Of a stretch of 64,000 nt of DNA, positions 25,554 to 34,859 are shown in pieces; the first letter of the stretch is position 1; the number at the start of each line of letters is the position of its first letter. The position numbers were made by a program, and so were the translations under genes. The notes beneath the pieces were generated by a model, which worked only from the letters and a program-made list of their open reading frames with translations, was not told the DNA's origin and ran no database searches. The stretch comes from Agromyces sp. H66 (GTDB lineage: Bacteria; Actinomycetota; Actinomycetes; Actinomycetales; Microbacteriaceae). The stretch is taken from contig NZ_SJZG01000001.1 in NCBI RefSeq assembly GCF_004959775.1, positions 124,001 to 188,000 on the forward strand, in the 5' to 3' direction.

Positions 25554-27185
25554 ATGACCACGAACGACCCGGTCCTCCGCATCAGCGGGCTTTCGGTCGC
25601 CTTCCGCACCGGCGGCCGCCTCGTGCCGGCCGTCACCGACGTCTCCATCGACGTGGCCGCCGGCGAGACCGTCGCCGTCGTCGGCGAGTCGGGCTCGGGC
25701 AAGTCGACGACCGCCGCAGCGATCAACCGACTGCTCCCCGAGAACGGCGTCATCACCGCGGGCAGCATCCGGTTCGAGGGTCGGGAGATCACCGGGCTCG
25801 GAGAGAACGAGCTCGTGCGCCTGCGTGGCGCGGGCATCGGGCTCGTGCCGCAGGATCCGATGTCGAACCTCAACCCCTTGATGCGCATCGGCGACCAGAT
25901 CGGCGAGGCGCTCGAGGTGCACGGGTTCGGTACGGCAGCCGAGGTGTCGGCGCGTGTGCTCGAGCTGCTCGAGCTCGTCGGGATCCCCGACCCGGAGCAG
26001 CGCGCCCGCCAGTACCCGCACGAGTTCTCGGGCGGTATGCGCCAACGCGCCCTCATCGCCATGGGCCTGGCCTGCCGGCCCCGGCTCCTCATCGCCGACG
26101 AGCCGACCTCGGCACTGGATGTCACGGTGCAGCGACGCATCCTCGATCAGCTCGACGAACTGACCGGTGCGATGGGCACCGCCGTGTTCCTCATCACCCA
26201 CGATCTGGCGCTTGCCGCCGAGCGAGCCGATCGCATCGTGGTGATGTTCCGCGGCGCCATCGTCGAGACGGGCACCTCGGCCGAAGTGCTCGAGAATCCG
26301 AAGCACGACTACACGAAGCAGCTCATCGCAGCCGCGCCGAGCCTCGCTTCCCGGCGGGAGCCCCTGCCCGTCCGGGGCGGCGACGTCGAGGCCGGCCCAC
26401 TCGTCGAGGTCGTCGACCTGCGCAAGGAGTTCCCGCTGCGCTCGCCGAAGGCGGGCGAGCCCACGACGTTCACGGCCGTCGACGGGGTGAGCTTCACGAT
26501 CCCCCGCGGCAAGACGGTCTCGATCGTGGGAGAGTCGGGTTCGGGCAAGTCGACGACCGCGAACCTGGTGCTCGGGCTCGAACCCATCACCTCGGGTCGC
26601 ATCGACGTCGACGGCACCGACCTCACCACCCTGAAGCGCCGCGAGCTCTTCGCGTTCCGGCGCCGCGTACAGCCGGTGTTCCAGAACCCCTATGCCTCGC
26701 TCGACCCGCGCTACACGGTCGAGGAGTCGATCGCGGAGCCGCTCAAGGTGCACCGCGTGGGCAACGCAGCATCGCGTCGCGCGCGCGTCGCGGAGTTGCT
26801 CGAGCAGGTCGCGCTCCCGGCCGCGATGGCCTCGCGCCTGCCCCATGAGCTCTCGGGCGGGCAGCGCCAGCGCGTCGCGATCGCCCGTGCCCTGGCCCTC
26901 GAGCCAGAGCTCGTGGTGCTCGACGAGGCCGTCTCGGCGCTCGACGTGCTCGTGCAGGCGCAGATCCTCGAACTGCTCGCCGGGCTCCAGGCTCGCCTCG
27001 GCCTGAGCTACCTCTTCATCAGCCACGACCTCGCGGTCGTGCGCATGATCTCCGACGAGGTGCATGTCATGCAGCGCGGACGCATCGTCGAGAGCGGCAC
27101 CCCTGAGCAGATCTTCGATGCCCCGCAGGAGTCCTACACCCGCGAGCTGCTGGCGGCGATCCCGGGCGCCCGGCTGGCATCCTGA
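25554..27185 (+). CDS. Fused double ABC ATPase (DppD-DppF type)
   Basis: This 543-residue protein contains two complete ABC ATPases. The first has Walker A GESGSGKST at residues 44-52, signature FSGGMRQRA and Walker B LLIADEPTSALD. The second has Walker A near residue 327, signature LSGGQRQRVAIARAL and Walker B LVVLDEAVSALD. The lengths and the order match fused DppD/DppF ATPases of peptide importers. It powers the permeases encoded upstream, completing the transporter within one operon although five catabolic genes intervene. An AGGAG site and the ATG are 7 bp after the hydrolase stop. Confidence 0.93.
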   Translation: MTTNDPVLRISGLSVAFRTGGRLVPAVTDVSIDVAAGETVAVVGESGSGKSTTAAAINRLLPENGVITAGSIRFEGREITGLGENELVRLRGAGIGLVPQDPMSNLNPLMRIGDQIGEALEVHGFGTAAEVSARVLELLELVGIPDPEQRARQYPHEFSGGMRQRALIAMGLACRPRLLIADEPTSALDVTVQRRILDQLDELTGAMGTAVFLITHDLALAAERADRIVVMFRGAIVETGTSAEVLENPKHDYTKQLIAAAPSLASRREPLPVRGGDVEAGPLVEVVDLRKEFPLRSPKAGEPTTFTAVDGVSFTIPRGKTVSIVGESGSGKSTTANLVLGLEPITSGRIDVDGTDLTTLKRRELFAFRRRVQPVFQNPYASLDPRYTVEESIAEPLKVHRVGNAASRRARVAELLEQVALPAAMASRLPHELSGGQRQRVAIARALALEPELVVLDEAVSALDVLVQAQILELLAGLQARLGLSYLFISHDLAVVRMISDEVHVMQRGRIVESGTPEQIFDAPQESYTRELLAAIPGARLAS

Positions 27186-27203
27186 GCCGCAGGTAGCCGC
27201 AGC

Positions 27204-27974
27204 ATGATCATCCACATCCTTCCCGACGCCGACCGCCTGGGCGCGCTCGCGGCTCGCCACATCGAGGTCGCGCTTCTCGGCGTCGCCGATCCCGTGCTCG
27301 GGGTGGCGACGGGCTCGAGCCCCGAGCCGGTCTATGAAGCGCTCACGGCTCGCGCGACGGCGGGAACCTTCCGCGTGGAGCGCCTGCGGGCGTTCGCGCT
27401 CGACGAGTACGTGGGCCTCCCCGAGGACCACCCGGAGCGCTACCGAAATGTGCTGCTGCGGGCGTTCGCGGATCCGCTCGGCGTGCCGGCCGATCGCGTG
27501 GCCGTGCCGGGCGGCGCCGGAGCCGACCCCTCGGCGGCGGCCGCCGAGTACGAGCGCGCGATCCAGCGCGCCGGCGGCATCGACCTGCAGCTGCTCGGCA
27601 TCGGCCGCAACGGGCACATCGGGTTCAACGAGCCCGGCAGCGACTTCCGCTCGGCGACGCGCGTCGTCGAGCTGGCGCCGTCGACGCGTGCCGCCAACGC
27701 GCGGTTCTTCGCGGACATCGACGAGGTGCCGAGGCACTCGATCAGCCAGGGGCTCGGCACGATCATGCGAGCGCGCGCGGCGGTGCTCATCGCCTCGGGA
27801 GCCGAGAAGGCGGCGGCCGTGGCCGAGGCGTTGACCGGCCCGGTGTCGACCGAGCTTCCGGCCTCGGTGCTTCAGCGGCATCCGCGTCTGAGCGTGTACC
27901 TCGATGGCGACGCCGCCGGGCTTCTCGACCTGTCGTTCCTCGGCTCCATCTCGGTTGTGCACGACTGGCGCTGA
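27204..27974 (+). CDS. nagB: Glucosamine-6-phosphate deaminase NagB
   Basis: NagB converts glucosamine-6-P to fructose-6-P and ammonia. This 256-residue protein has the isomerase-type motifs: VLGVATGSSPEPVYEAL, FALDEYVGLPEDHPERYRNVLLRAF with the catalytic Asp, LQLLGIGRNGHIGFNEPGSDF with the ring-opening His, and VPRHSISQGLGTIMRARAAVLIASG. It ends the recycling operon. The step between MurQ and NagB, deacetylation of GlcNAc-6-P by NagA, is not encoded in this window. It starts 18 bp after the ATPase stop with no strong ribosome site. Confidence 0.93.
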   Translation: MIIHILPDADRLGALAARHIEVALLGVADPVLGVATGSSPEPVYEALTARATAGTFRVERLRAFALDEYVGLPEDHPERYRNVLLRAFADPLGVPADRVAVPGGAGADPSAAAAEYERAIQRAGGIDLQLLGIGRNGHIGFNEPGSDFRSATRVVELAPSTRAANARFFADIDEVPRHSISQGLGTIMRARAAVLIASGAEKAAAVAEALTGPVSTELPASVLQRHPRLSVYLDGDAAGLLDLSFLGSISVVHDWR

Positions 27975-28080
27975 GCAGCGGCTCCTCGCTCTCCGCCCGC
28001 CCGGCGACGGCGACTCCGCGGCATCCGCCCCCCCCCGGTCACGGGGGATGCCACGACTGACCCCCCGGCTGGGCGAGTTG

Positions 28081-28335
28081 ATGCCATCTGCACCGCTGGT
28101 CGGCGCCATCGGTGCAGATCGCATCCACTCGCGTTTCGAGCACTGCCACGAGGAGGCCGCGCAGCGCATCGTCGAGAGCGGCAGCCGGCTCTGGGTGTTC
28201 TTCATCCCGCTGTTCACGTTCGCGCGCCGCTACGTCATGGTGTGCTCGCACTGCGGCTGGACCGTCGAACTGAGCCGCGAGGCGGCGATGCACGCCGCCG
28301 ACCTCGCCGCGCAGAGCCGGCCCCCGGCCGCCTGA
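28081..28335 (+). CDS. Small zinc-ribbon-like protein, probably 5'-truncated
   Basis: This 84-residue protein has the core SRLWVFFIPLFTFARRYVMVCSHCGWTVELSREA of small actinobacterial zinc-ribbon proteins, with the second Cys pair (CSHC) intact. The first knuckle, normally CPxC, reads FEHCH here, so one ligand is lost. Sequence before it does not look like the family. The frame is open upstream to 27904, across a run of nine C at 28028-28036, and no ribosome site is visible, so the start is a guess. A recombination event that replaced the 5' end is likely. Confidence 0.45.
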   Translation: MPSAPLVGAIGADRIHSRFEHCHEEAAQRIVESGSRLWVFFIPLFTFARRYVMVCSHCGWTVELSREAAMHAADLAAQSRPPAA

Positions 28336-28370
28336 TCAGCACAGACCGGAGGTCACGCCGCGCGCCCCGC

Positions 28371-28811
28371 TCACCCGACCTGTTCGGCCAGCGCGAGGAT
28401 GATGCCCGAGGGCCCGCGCAGGTAGCACAGCCGGTAGGCGTCCTCGTAGTTCGCGATCTCGCGCAGCAGCTCGGCGCCGTGCGGGCGCAGGCGAGCGAGC
28501 GTGTCGTCGAGGTCGTCGACGGCGAACATCACCCGGTGGAGCCCCAGCGTGTTGGGCGGCAGCGCGGCCGGTGAGGTGGCGGATGCCTCGGGGTGCAGGT
28601 ATCTCGTCAGCTCGAGCCGGCCGTGGCCGTCGGGCGTGCGCATCATCGCGATCTCGCTGCGGATGCCGTCGAGGCCGACGGCCTCGTCGGCGAAGCCGCC
28701 CTCGATGTGCGCGTGGCCCTCGACCTCCATGCCGAGTTCGGCGAAGAAGGCGATCGCCGCGTCGAGGTCGTCGACGACGATGGCGACGTTGTCCATGCGT
28801 TGAATGGTCAT
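28371..28811 (-). CDS. VOC-family (glyoxalase/bleomycin-resistance-like) protein
   Basis: This 146-residue vicinal-oxygen-chelate protein has two beta-alpha-beta-beta-beta halves. The first is MDNVAIVVDDLDAAIAFFAELGMEVEG...GRLELTRY; the second is GLHRVMFAVDDLDDTLARLRPHGAEL...YEDAYRLCYLRGPSGIILALAEQ. Possible metal ligands are an early residue of each half and the Glu in LELTR. Such proteins act as dioxygenases, isomerases or antibiotic binders, and the substrate is not predictable. A GGAAGAG-like site precedes ATG 28811. It lies just downstream of cebR on the same strand but is probably unrelated. Confidence 0.85.
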   Translation of the reverse strand: MTIQRMDNVAIVVDDLDAAIAFFAELGMEVEGHAHIEGGFADEAVGLDGIRSEIAMMRTPDGHGRLELTRYLHPEASATSPAALPPNTLGLHRVMFAVDDLDDTLARLRPHGAELLREIANYEDAYRLCYLRGPSGIILALAEQVG

Positions 28812-28864
28812 GGGGCGACTCTTCCGCGGTCGGTGCGAAATGCCAAGGTCGCGATACGCGTCAC

Positions 28865-29890
28865 TCAGGTGGAGTCGCGTGTGACGAGCTCGATCGGCAC
28901 GAGGGTGACCGGGTCGATCGTTCCGCCCTGGATGAGCTCGACGAGCTTCTCCACCATCGCGGCTCCCTTGTCGGCGGTGTGCAGGTCGACCGTGGTCAGC
29001 TGCGGGCTGGTGTTCGTCGAGAAGGCGTTGTTGTCGAGCGTGGCGATGGCGACGTCTCCGGGCACCTCGAGTCCGCGCTCGTTCAGGACGACCAGTGCGC
29101 CCGCCGCCATCTGCGCGGACGCGATGAAGACGGCGTCGAAGGGCGTCGTGCTGTCGAGCAGCCGTCGGGCGGCCGCCGCGCCGCCCGACGGCGTGTAGTC
29201 GCCTTCCTCGCACGCGCCGGGCACGAGCCCGGCGGCGGTGATGGTCGCGCGCCATCCCTCGAGCCGCTCCCGCCCGGCCGACGTGTCGAGCGGACCGGAG
29301 ATGGTTGCGATCCGCGTGCGGCCGCGATCGATGAGGTGCTGCGTCGCGAGCGCGGCCGCCGCCGTGTTGTCGACGTCCACGATGTGGATCTCGGCGTCGA
29401 TGTCGCCGGTGGGGCGCACGCCGAACACCACCGGAATGGATCGCGACAACTCGAGGTACGCCGACGAGGCGCTGAAATGCGACAGGATCAGCGCGCCGTC
29501 GACGTTCCCGCGCCGGAGGAACTGGTGCGTCTTCTCGGGGGCGCTCTCCGACTCGATCAGCAGCGTCAGCGAGTAGTCGGTGGACGACGCGTACATCGCC
29601 GCCCCCTGGATGACCTCGGCGAAGTACGGGTCGGCGAAGAACTCCGCCGTGCGCTCGGGAATCACCATCGCGATCATCTGCGTCCGCCGGCGAACGAGGC
29701 TGCGGGCGGCGCGATTGGGCACGTAGCCGAGCCGAGCGATCGCATCGTTGACCCGGGCCACGGTCTGCTCCGTGACCTGGGGCGACCCGTTGATGACCCG
29801 CGACACCGTCGAGCTGGACACGCCGGCCAGCGCCGCGACGCCTTCCAGCGTCGGGCTCAGGGTCGTGTCATGGGATGTCTCCGTCGTCAC
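28865..29890 (-). CDS. cebR: LacI-family cellobiose-utilisation repressor CebR
   Basis: This 341-residue LacI/GalR repressor has its N-terminal HTH at residues 14-60 (TLEGVAALAGVSSSTVSRVINGSPQVTEQTVARVNDAIARLGYVPN), then a periplasmic-binding-protein-like effector domain (MIAMVIPERTAEFFADPYFAEVIQGA, VDVDNTAAAALATQHLIDRG, VDLHTADKGAAMVEKL). It sits 88 bp downstream of the GH1 gene in the ceb cluster. Three copies of the 14-bp site TGGGAGCGCNCCCA lie upstream of the transporter, essentially the CebR box of Streptomyces. The assignment as CebR rests on that operator plus context; cellobiose or cellotriose would be the inducer. Confidence 0.85.
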   Translation of the reverse strand: MTTETSHDTTLSPTLEGVAALAGVSSSTVSRVINGSPQVTEQTVARVNDAIARLGYVPNRAARSLVRRRTQMIAMVIPERTAEFFADPYFAEVIQGAAMYASSTDYSLTLLIESESAPEKTHQFLRRGNVDGALILSHFSASSAYLELSRSIPVVFGVRPTGDIDAEIHIVDVDNTAAAALATQHLIDRGRTRIATISGPLDTSAGRERLEGWRATITAAGLVPGACEEGDYTPSGGAAAARRLLDSTTPFDAVFIASAQMAAGALVVLNERGLEVPGDVAIATLDNNAFSTNTSPQLTTVDLHTADKGAAMVEKLVELIQGGTIDPVTLVPIELVTRDST

Positions 29891-29978
29891 GTCTCGTCTC
29901 CTGCCGCCGGGCGGGCGGCTCTGGTTCCTCGGATCACATACGGCACAGCATCACCGTACGTCACAACGAATCGGCGAT

Positions 29979-31418
29979 TCATCCCGGGATCACGCGGGAT
30001 TCGATGAGCGAGGCCAACCAGCGCCCGCTGTCCTTGACGGTGCGCTTCTGGGTGGCGTAGTCGACGTGCACGATGCCGAACCGCTTGCTGAATCCGTACC
30101 CCCATTCGAAGTTGTCGAGCAGCGACCACACGAGGTACCCGCGGAGGTCGACGCCCTGCTGCATCGCACGATGGGCGGCGGTGAAGTGCCGCCGAAGGTA
30201 GTCGGTGCGCTGGTCGTCGAACACCCGGTCGCCGATCACCTCGTCGTCGAACGCCGCTCCGTTCTCGGTGATCATGAGCGGCAGCCCGGGGAACCGGCGG
30301 TGGAGCGAGAGGAGGAGGTCCTCGAACCCGTCGGGAGCGATGTTCCAGCCCATCGCGGTGTACGGTCCGTCCTGGCGCAGGAACTCGACCTGATCGCTTC
30401 CGGGCCACGGCGACCCGCCGGCCGCCTTGTGCCCGTCGGCCCGCTCGCGCGGCGACACGCCGTCCCACATGCGCACGCGTGTCGTCGAGTAGTAGTTGAC
30501 CCCGAGGAAGTCGAGCGGTTGCCGGATGATCTCGGCGTCTCCCGGCAGCACGAACGACCAGTCGGTGACGGATGCCGTGTCCTCGATCAGGTCGGCGGGG
30601 TATCCGCCGTTCAGCATCGGTTCGGTGAAGGCGCGATTCGCCAGGGCGTCGATGCGGCGCACGGCCTCGGAACTCGAGTCGTCGGCCCCGCGAACGACGT
30701 GGAAGTTCAGCGTGACCGACACCTCGGCCCGGGGCACGACCTCACGCAGGACCTGCACCGCGAGGCCGTGCGCGAGGTTGAGGTGATGCATGGCGCGGAG
30801 CGCCGCAGCGCCGTCGGTGCGCCCGGGCGCGTGCGCCCCCGATCCGTAGCCCAGGAAGGCGCTGCACCACGGCTCGTTCAAGGTCGTCCAGACCGGCACG
30901 CGGTCGCCGAGCGCCTCCGCCACGTGCCGCGTGTACTCCGCGAACCGGTAGGCGGTCTCCCGGTCGGTCCACCCGCCCGCGTCTTCGAGCGCCTGGGGGA
31001 GGTCCCAGTGGTACAGCGTCGCGATGGGGCGGATGCCTCGGGCGATGAGCCCGTCGACGAGCCGGCTGTAGAAGGCGAGGCCGGCCTCGTTCACGGCTCC
31101 CGATCCGAGCGGCTGGATGCGCGGCCACGCGATCGAGAAGCGGTAGGCCTCGAGCCCGAGTTCGGCCATCAGGTCGAGGTCCTCGTCGAGGCGGTGGTAG
31201 TGGTCGTCGGCGACGGCGCCCGTGTCGCCGTCGACGATCTTGCCGGGGGTGGCGCTGAAGGTGTCCCAGATCGACGGACCCCGCCCGTCGGCCGTTGCCG
31301 CGCCTTCGATCTGGTACGCGGCCGTGGCGGAGCCGATGAGGAACCCGGTCGGGAACTCGAGTCCCGAATCCCGGTAGTCGTGGCTCTCCCCGGTGCGTGT
31401 CGAACTCTCGATGGTCAT
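29979..31418 (-). CDS. bglC: GH1 beta-glucosidase (BglC-like)
   Basis: This 479-residue family-1 glycosidase has [19 protein letters not shown] near the N-terminus, the acid/base Glu in [12 protein letters not shown] (about residue 175) and the nucleophile Glu in [12 protein letters not shown] (about residue 385). There is no signal peptide, so it hydrolyses imported cellobiose or cello-oligosaccharides in the cytoplasm. It starts 1 bp after the cebG stop and closes the cebEFG-bglC operon, the same order as in Streptomyces. Confidence 0.93.
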   Translation of the reverse strand: MTIESSTRTGESHDYRDSGLEFPTGFLIGSATAAYQIEGAATADGRGPSIWDTFSATPGKIVDGDTGAVADDHYHRLDEDLDLMAELGLEAYRFSIAWPRIQPLGSGAVNEAGLAFYSRLVDGLIARGIRPIATLYHWDLPQALEDAGGWTDRETAYRFAEYTRHVAEALGDRVPVWTTLNEPWCSAFLGYGSGAHAPGRTDGAAALRAMHHLNLAHGLAVQVLREVVPRAEVSVTLNFHVVRGADDSSSEAVRRIDALANRAFTEPMLNGGYPADLIEDTASVTDWSFVLPGDAEIIRQPLDFLGVNYYSTTRVRMWDGVSPRERADGHKAAGGSPWPGSDQVEFLRQDGPYTAMGWNIAPDGFEDLLLSLHRRFPGLPLMITENGAAFDDEVIGDRVFDDQRTDYLRRHFTAAHRAMQQGVDLRGYLVWSLLDNFEWGYGFSKRFGIVHVDYATQKRTVKDSGRWLASLIESRVIPG

Positions 31419-31419
31419 A

Positions 31420-32358
31420 TCAGCCTTTCACTGCGCCTTGCATGATGCCCGCCACGAGCTGTTTGCCCGCGACGACGAAGAGGATGAGGAGGGGGATCAC
31501 CGACAGCACGGCGCCCGCGAGCACCATCGCGTTGTCGGGATTCTGGCCGCCGGCGGCGCTCAGCGCGGCCAGCGCCGTCTGCACGCTCGGATTCCGGGGG
31601 CTGAGCACGAGGAGCGGCCACAGGTAGTCGGTCCACGCGGCCATGAAGGTGAACAGTGCGAGGACGGCCATCGCGGGCCGTGCCGCGGGGAGCGCGACGT
31701 GTCGGAACGTTCCCCACATGCTGGCCCCGTCCACGCGGGCGGCCTCGATGAGCTCGTCGGGGATCACGTCGACGAGGTACTGACGCATGAAGAAGACCCC
31801 GAACGCCGTGACCATGCCGGGCACGATGACGGCCTGGAGGGTGCCGACCCAGTGCCACTCCGCCATCAGCATGAACAGCGGGATGATGCCGAGCTGCGTC
31901 GGAATCGCCATGGTGGCGATCACCGTCACCATGAGGCCGTTCCGGCCGCGGAAGCGCAGCTTGGCGAACGAGTACCCCGCGAGCGTGGAGAAGAACACCA
32001 CCGAGACGGTGATGGCCCCCGAGATGACGACGCTGTTCAGCAGGCCCTGGAGGAACGGGACCGTGTCGAAGACCTTTGCGGCGTTGGCGAGGAAGTTGGG
32101 ACCGGGCAGCACGGCGGGCGGCACGAGGTTCGTGTCCGACGATTGGCGACTGCCGATGACGAACGACCACCACAGCGGGAACGCCGAGCCGAGGAAGAAG
32201 GCGGCGAGGAGTGCGTAGGTGAGCACCCCGGGCCGTTCGTAGGCGCGCTTGCGTCGGGCGCGACGTTCGGCGTCGACGAGTCGGCGGTCTTCGAGCGACG
32301 GCGACCCGGGTGACTTCTGCGACTTGGGCGACTTCGGTGTCGAGATCGTGGCGGTCAT
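31420..32358 (-). CDS. cebG: Carbohydrate ABC-transporter permease CebG (MalG type)
   Basis: This 312-residue permease has a Lys/Ser/Pro-rich cytoplasmic N-terminus of about 45 residues, then six helices beginning [25 protein letters not shown]. The coupling loop [35 protein letters not shown] is the EAA motif of MalG-type subunits. With CebF it forms the channel for cellobiose import. It overlaps cebF by 4 bp. ATG 32358 is chosen over longer open frame because the sequence becomes family-like only after it. Confidence 0.92.
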   Translation of the reverse strand: MTATISTPKSPKSQKSPGSPSLEDRRLVDAERRARRKRAYERPGVLTYALLAAFFLGSAFPLWWSFVIGSRQSSDTNLVPPAVLPGPNFLANAAKVFDTVPFLQGLLNSVVISGAITVSVVFFSTLAGYSFAKLRFRGRNGLMVTVIATMAIPTQLGIIPLFMLMAEWHWVGTLQAVIVPGMVTAFGVFFMRQYLVDVIPDELIEAARVDGASMWGTFRHVALPAARPAMAVLALFTFMAAWTDYLWPLLVLSPRNPSVQTALAALSAAGGQNPDNAMVLAGAVLSVIPLLILFVVAGKQLVAGIMQGAVKG

Positions 32359-33350
32359 GATTCTCCCTGCTGAGCGCCGACCGGGGCGGCGCTCGACCGA
32401 GCCGGTTTCACGTCGGCGGTGCGGATGGCACGGGTGATGGCGAAGCTGATCAACCCCACGAGCACGATGATGAGGAACAGGATCCACGCGGTCGCCGACG
32501 CCTGGCCGAAGTCGCGCCTGGGGAACGCGAGTTCGTAGAGGTAGAGCACGATCGTCTGGAACTGGCGATCGCCGCCACCGTTCGTCCGGCTGTCGAAGAG
32601 CTTCGGCTCCGTGAAGATCTGCAGCCCGCCGATGGTGGCGGTGATGACGACGAAGATGAGCGTCGGCCGGATCATCGGGATGGTGATCGACCAGAAGCGG
32701 CGGAGCTTGTTCGCACCGTCGATGGCGGCGGATTCGTACACGTCGCGGGGAACGGCCTGCATGGCGGCGAGCAGGAGAAGGGCGTTGTATCCGGTCCAGC
32801 GCCAGTTCACCATGCTGGCGATGGCGATGTGCGACGGCAGCACGTCGAACGCCCAGCGGATCGGGTCGAGCCCGAACAGCTCGAGGAGTCCGGCGATGGG
32901 GCCGCGGTACTGGTTGAAGATCTGGAGGAAGATGACCGTGACCGCGACCGGCGCCACGATGTAGGGGAGCAGGATGCTCATCCGCCAGAAGGTCTTTCCG
33001 CGGATCGCCTGGTCGAGCAGCGCCGCGATCCCCGTGGCGATCACGAGCTGGGGGATCGCCGACAGCAGGAAGATGCTGACCGTGTTGCCGAACGCGTTCC
33101 AGAAGAACGGGTCGGACAGCACGGAGACGTAGTTCTCCAGCCCGACGAAGTCGCCCTGGCCCTTGAGCAGGTGCCAGTCGTAGAGGGAGACGTTCATCGT
33201 GTACACGATCGGGAAGACGCCGATCGCCGCGAACAGGATGAAGAACGGCGCGACGTAGAGGAACGGGGAGAACGCGTAGTCGAAGCGACTGACCTTCTGC
33301 CGGAAGGTCAGGTCGGAGCGGGCCGGTCGGCCCAGTGTCGAGCTGGTCAT
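32355..33350 (-). CDS. cebF: Carbohydrate ABC-transporter permease CebF (MalF/UgpA type)
   Basis: This 331-residue permease has six predicted helices, the first being FLYVAPFFILFAAIGVFPIVYTMNVSLYDW. The EAA loop is VYESAAIDGANKLRRFWSITIPMIRPTLIFVVI. A large periplasmic segment is typical of UgpA/MalF proteins (FVGLENYVSVLSDPFFWNAFGNT). It pairs with CebG. The ATPase is not in the cluster; in Streptomyces the multitask ATPase MsiK serves this importer, and a similar arrangement is likely here. Confidence 0.92.
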   Translation of the reverse strand: MTSSTLGRPARSDLTFRQKVSRFDYAFSPFLYVAPFFILFAAIGVFPIVYTMNVSLYDWHLLKGQGDFVGLENYVSVLSDPFFWNAFGNTVSIFLLSAIPQLVIATGIAALLDQAIRGKTFWRMSILLPYIVAPVAVTVIFLQIFNQYRGPIAGLLELFGLDPIRWAFDVLPSHIAIASMVNWRWTGYNALLLLAAMQAVPRDVYESAAIDGANKLRRFWSITIPMIRPTLIFVVITATIGGLQIFTEPKLFDSRTNGGGDRQFQTIVLYLYELAFPRRDFGQASATAWILFLIIVLVGLISFAITRAIRTADVKPARSSAAPVGAQQGES

Positions 33351-33397
33351 CGTTGAGCCAATCCGCGAGACGATGAATGATGCGGCGAACGGGGGGT

Positions 33398-33428
33398 GGG
33401 CGGCTCGACGCGGTGCGTCGAGCCGCCC
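33398..33428 (-). other. Intercistronic stem-loop between cebE and cebF
   Basis: GGGCGGCTCGACGC (33398-33411) and GCGTCGAGCCGCCC (33415-33428) form a perfect 14-bp stem with a 3-nt loop, located 7 nt past the cebE stop and 47 nt before the cebF start. It resembles the element found after the muropeptide binding-protein gene and should raise the ratio of binding protein to permease. Confidence 0.75.
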
Positions 33429-33435
33429 GGACGGA

Positions 33436-34728
33436 CTAGCCGACGAGCTGGTCGAGCAACGTCATGGCTTCCTCCCACGCGGTGTCGGCGTCGGTGATCT
33501 CGCCCTGGCTCACCCGGTCGAAGATCGGCCCGAACACGTTGTCCTGGATGTTCGAGTCCTCGGGGCCCTTGACCTGGGCGATCACGCCCTCAGCTCGGGC
33601 GGCGAAGATCTCGCCGACGGGGGCGTCGTTGAAGAAGGCGTTCGTGCTGTCGGCGACGAGCTCCTGGCCTTCGAGCGTGCTCGGGAACGGGCCGGCCACC
33701 TCGAACGCCGCAGCCTGCTGCTCGGGAGCGGCGAGCCAGAGGGCCAGCTTCGCGGCCTCCTCCTTGTGCTCGGACGACTCGGAGACGCCGAGGAAGGCGC
33801 CACCCCAGTTCGCCGCGCCGCCCGGGAGGACGTCGGCGAAGTCCCAGCCGCTGTCGGTGGTTCCCTCGTCGTAGTAGCCCTGCACGATGCCGAGCATCCA
33901 GCTCGGGCACATGTAGACGGCGAAGTCGCCGGCCTTGGCCTCGGGTCCGACCTCCCAGCCGGGCAGGCCGGCGCCGAGTCCCGCCAGTTCGGCCTCGACG
34001 ATCTTCGCGTGGTGCGCCTTCAGCGCGGCGTTGTCCTCGATGTTGAGGGTCTCGCCGTCCTTCTTGTAGTAGCCCTCCTCCTGTTGGTTCACGAAGGAGT
34101 TCCAGAAGAATCGGGGGCTGTGCCAGAATGCCTTGCCGCTCGCGTCGACGTACTCCTTGCCGACCTCGAAGAAGCGATCCCACGTGGCATCCTCACCGCC
34201 GAAGTAGGCGGCGACTTCTGAGCGCTCGCTCGGCAGGCCAGCGGCCTCGAACAGGTCGCCGCGGTAGCAGAGCCCCTGTGGGCCGATGTCGAGGCCGGCG
34301 CCGATGACCTTGCCGTCGGGGCCGGTGCCCTGGTCGTACTTCCACTCGAGCCAGGTGTCCTTCACGTCTTCGATGCCGTAGTCGCGCAGGTCGACGAAGG
34401 AGTCCGACACCTCGAAGATCGTGCCGAGCCATCCCTCCTCGATGGCGACGACGTCGCTCAGGCCGGTTCCGGCGGCGATCTTCGCGTACGCGTCGTCACG
34501 GGCCGCGCCGCCACCCTCGAGGTTCGTCGCCTCGATGGTGATGTTGGGGTTCTCCTCCATGTACTTCTCGTAGTTGGCGTCGACGCCCATCGTGCCGAAC
34601 GTCGTGATGGAGAGCGTGATCTTCTCGTCGTCACCTCCGCTCCCGCCGGATGAACAGCCGGTGGTGATGAGGGCCAATGTTGCGACACCGGCGATGGATG
34701 CGGCGATCCTGTTTCGTGATGAGATCAC
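33436..34728 (-). CDS. cebE: Cellobiose-binding lipoprotein CebE
   Basis: This 430-residue family-1 extracellular binding protein has a lipoprotein signal (RNRIAASIAGVATLALITTGCSS; Cys near residue 24) and a Gly/Ser linker. The body is typical of sugar-binding proteins: ITLSITTFGTMG, YAKIAAGTGLSDVVAIEEGW, GLDIGPQGLCYRGDLFEAAGL, KAFWHSPRFFWNSF and the C-terminal WEEAMTLLDQLV. It binds cellobiose or cellotriose outside the membrane for CebFG. GTG 34728 is preferred to GTG 34734 because AAGGGAG lies five bases upstream of it. CebR boxes lie just upstream. Confidence 0.88.
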   Translation of the reverse strand: MISSRNRIAASIAGVATLALITTGCSSGGSGGDDEKITLSITTFGTMGVDANYEKYMEENPNITIEATNLEGGGAARDDAYAKIAAGTGLSDVVAIEEGWLGTIFEVSDSFVDLRDYGIEDVKDTWLEWKYDQGTGPDGKVIGAGLDIGPQGLCYRGDLFEAAGLPSERSEVAAYFGGEDATWDRFFEVGKEYVDASGKAFWHSPRFFWNSFVNQQEEGYYKKDGETLNIEDNAALKAHHAKIVEAELAGLGAGLPGWEVGPEAKAGDFAVYMCPSWMLGIVQGYYDEGTTDSGWDFADVLPGGAANWGGAFLGVSESSEHKEEAAKLALWLAAPEQQAAAFEVAGPFPSTLEGQELVADSTNAFFNDAPVGEIFAARAEGVIAQVKGPEDSNIQDNVFGPIFDRVSQGEITDADTAWEEAMTLLDQLVG

Positions 34729-34769
34729 GGTCACTCCCTTGTGTGCGTTCTGTGGTGCGTTGGCAGGCC

Positions 34770-34783
34770 GTGGGTGCGCTCCC
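34770..34783. promoter_or_regulatory. CebR box 1
   Basis: TGGGTGCGCTCCCA differs by one base from the palindrome TGGGAGCGCTCCCA, the CebR operator known from Streptomyces. It lies 42 bp upstream of the cebE start, where a bound repressor would block elongation or initiation. Confidence 0.8.
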
Positions 34784-34793
34784 ATTTGCGTTC

Positions 34794-34807
34794 ATGGGAG
34801 CGCGCCC
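34794..34807. promoter_or_regulatory. CebR box 2
   Basis: TGGGAGCGCGCCCA differs from the CebR palindrome by one base. It starts 24 bp from box 1, a little over two helical turns, so repressor dimers on the two sites could touch. Confidence 0.8.
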
Positions 34808-34859
34808 ACGAGGTCTCACACACCGTAGGGCCTCATCGGGATCCGCGTCAATAGGCGGA

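Noticed and set aside
33436-34728. Glycerol-3-phosphate or maltose binding protein identity for the sugar-binding lipoprotein
   Set aside because: The three CebR boxes and the cebEFG-bglC-cebR order point to cellobiose instead.
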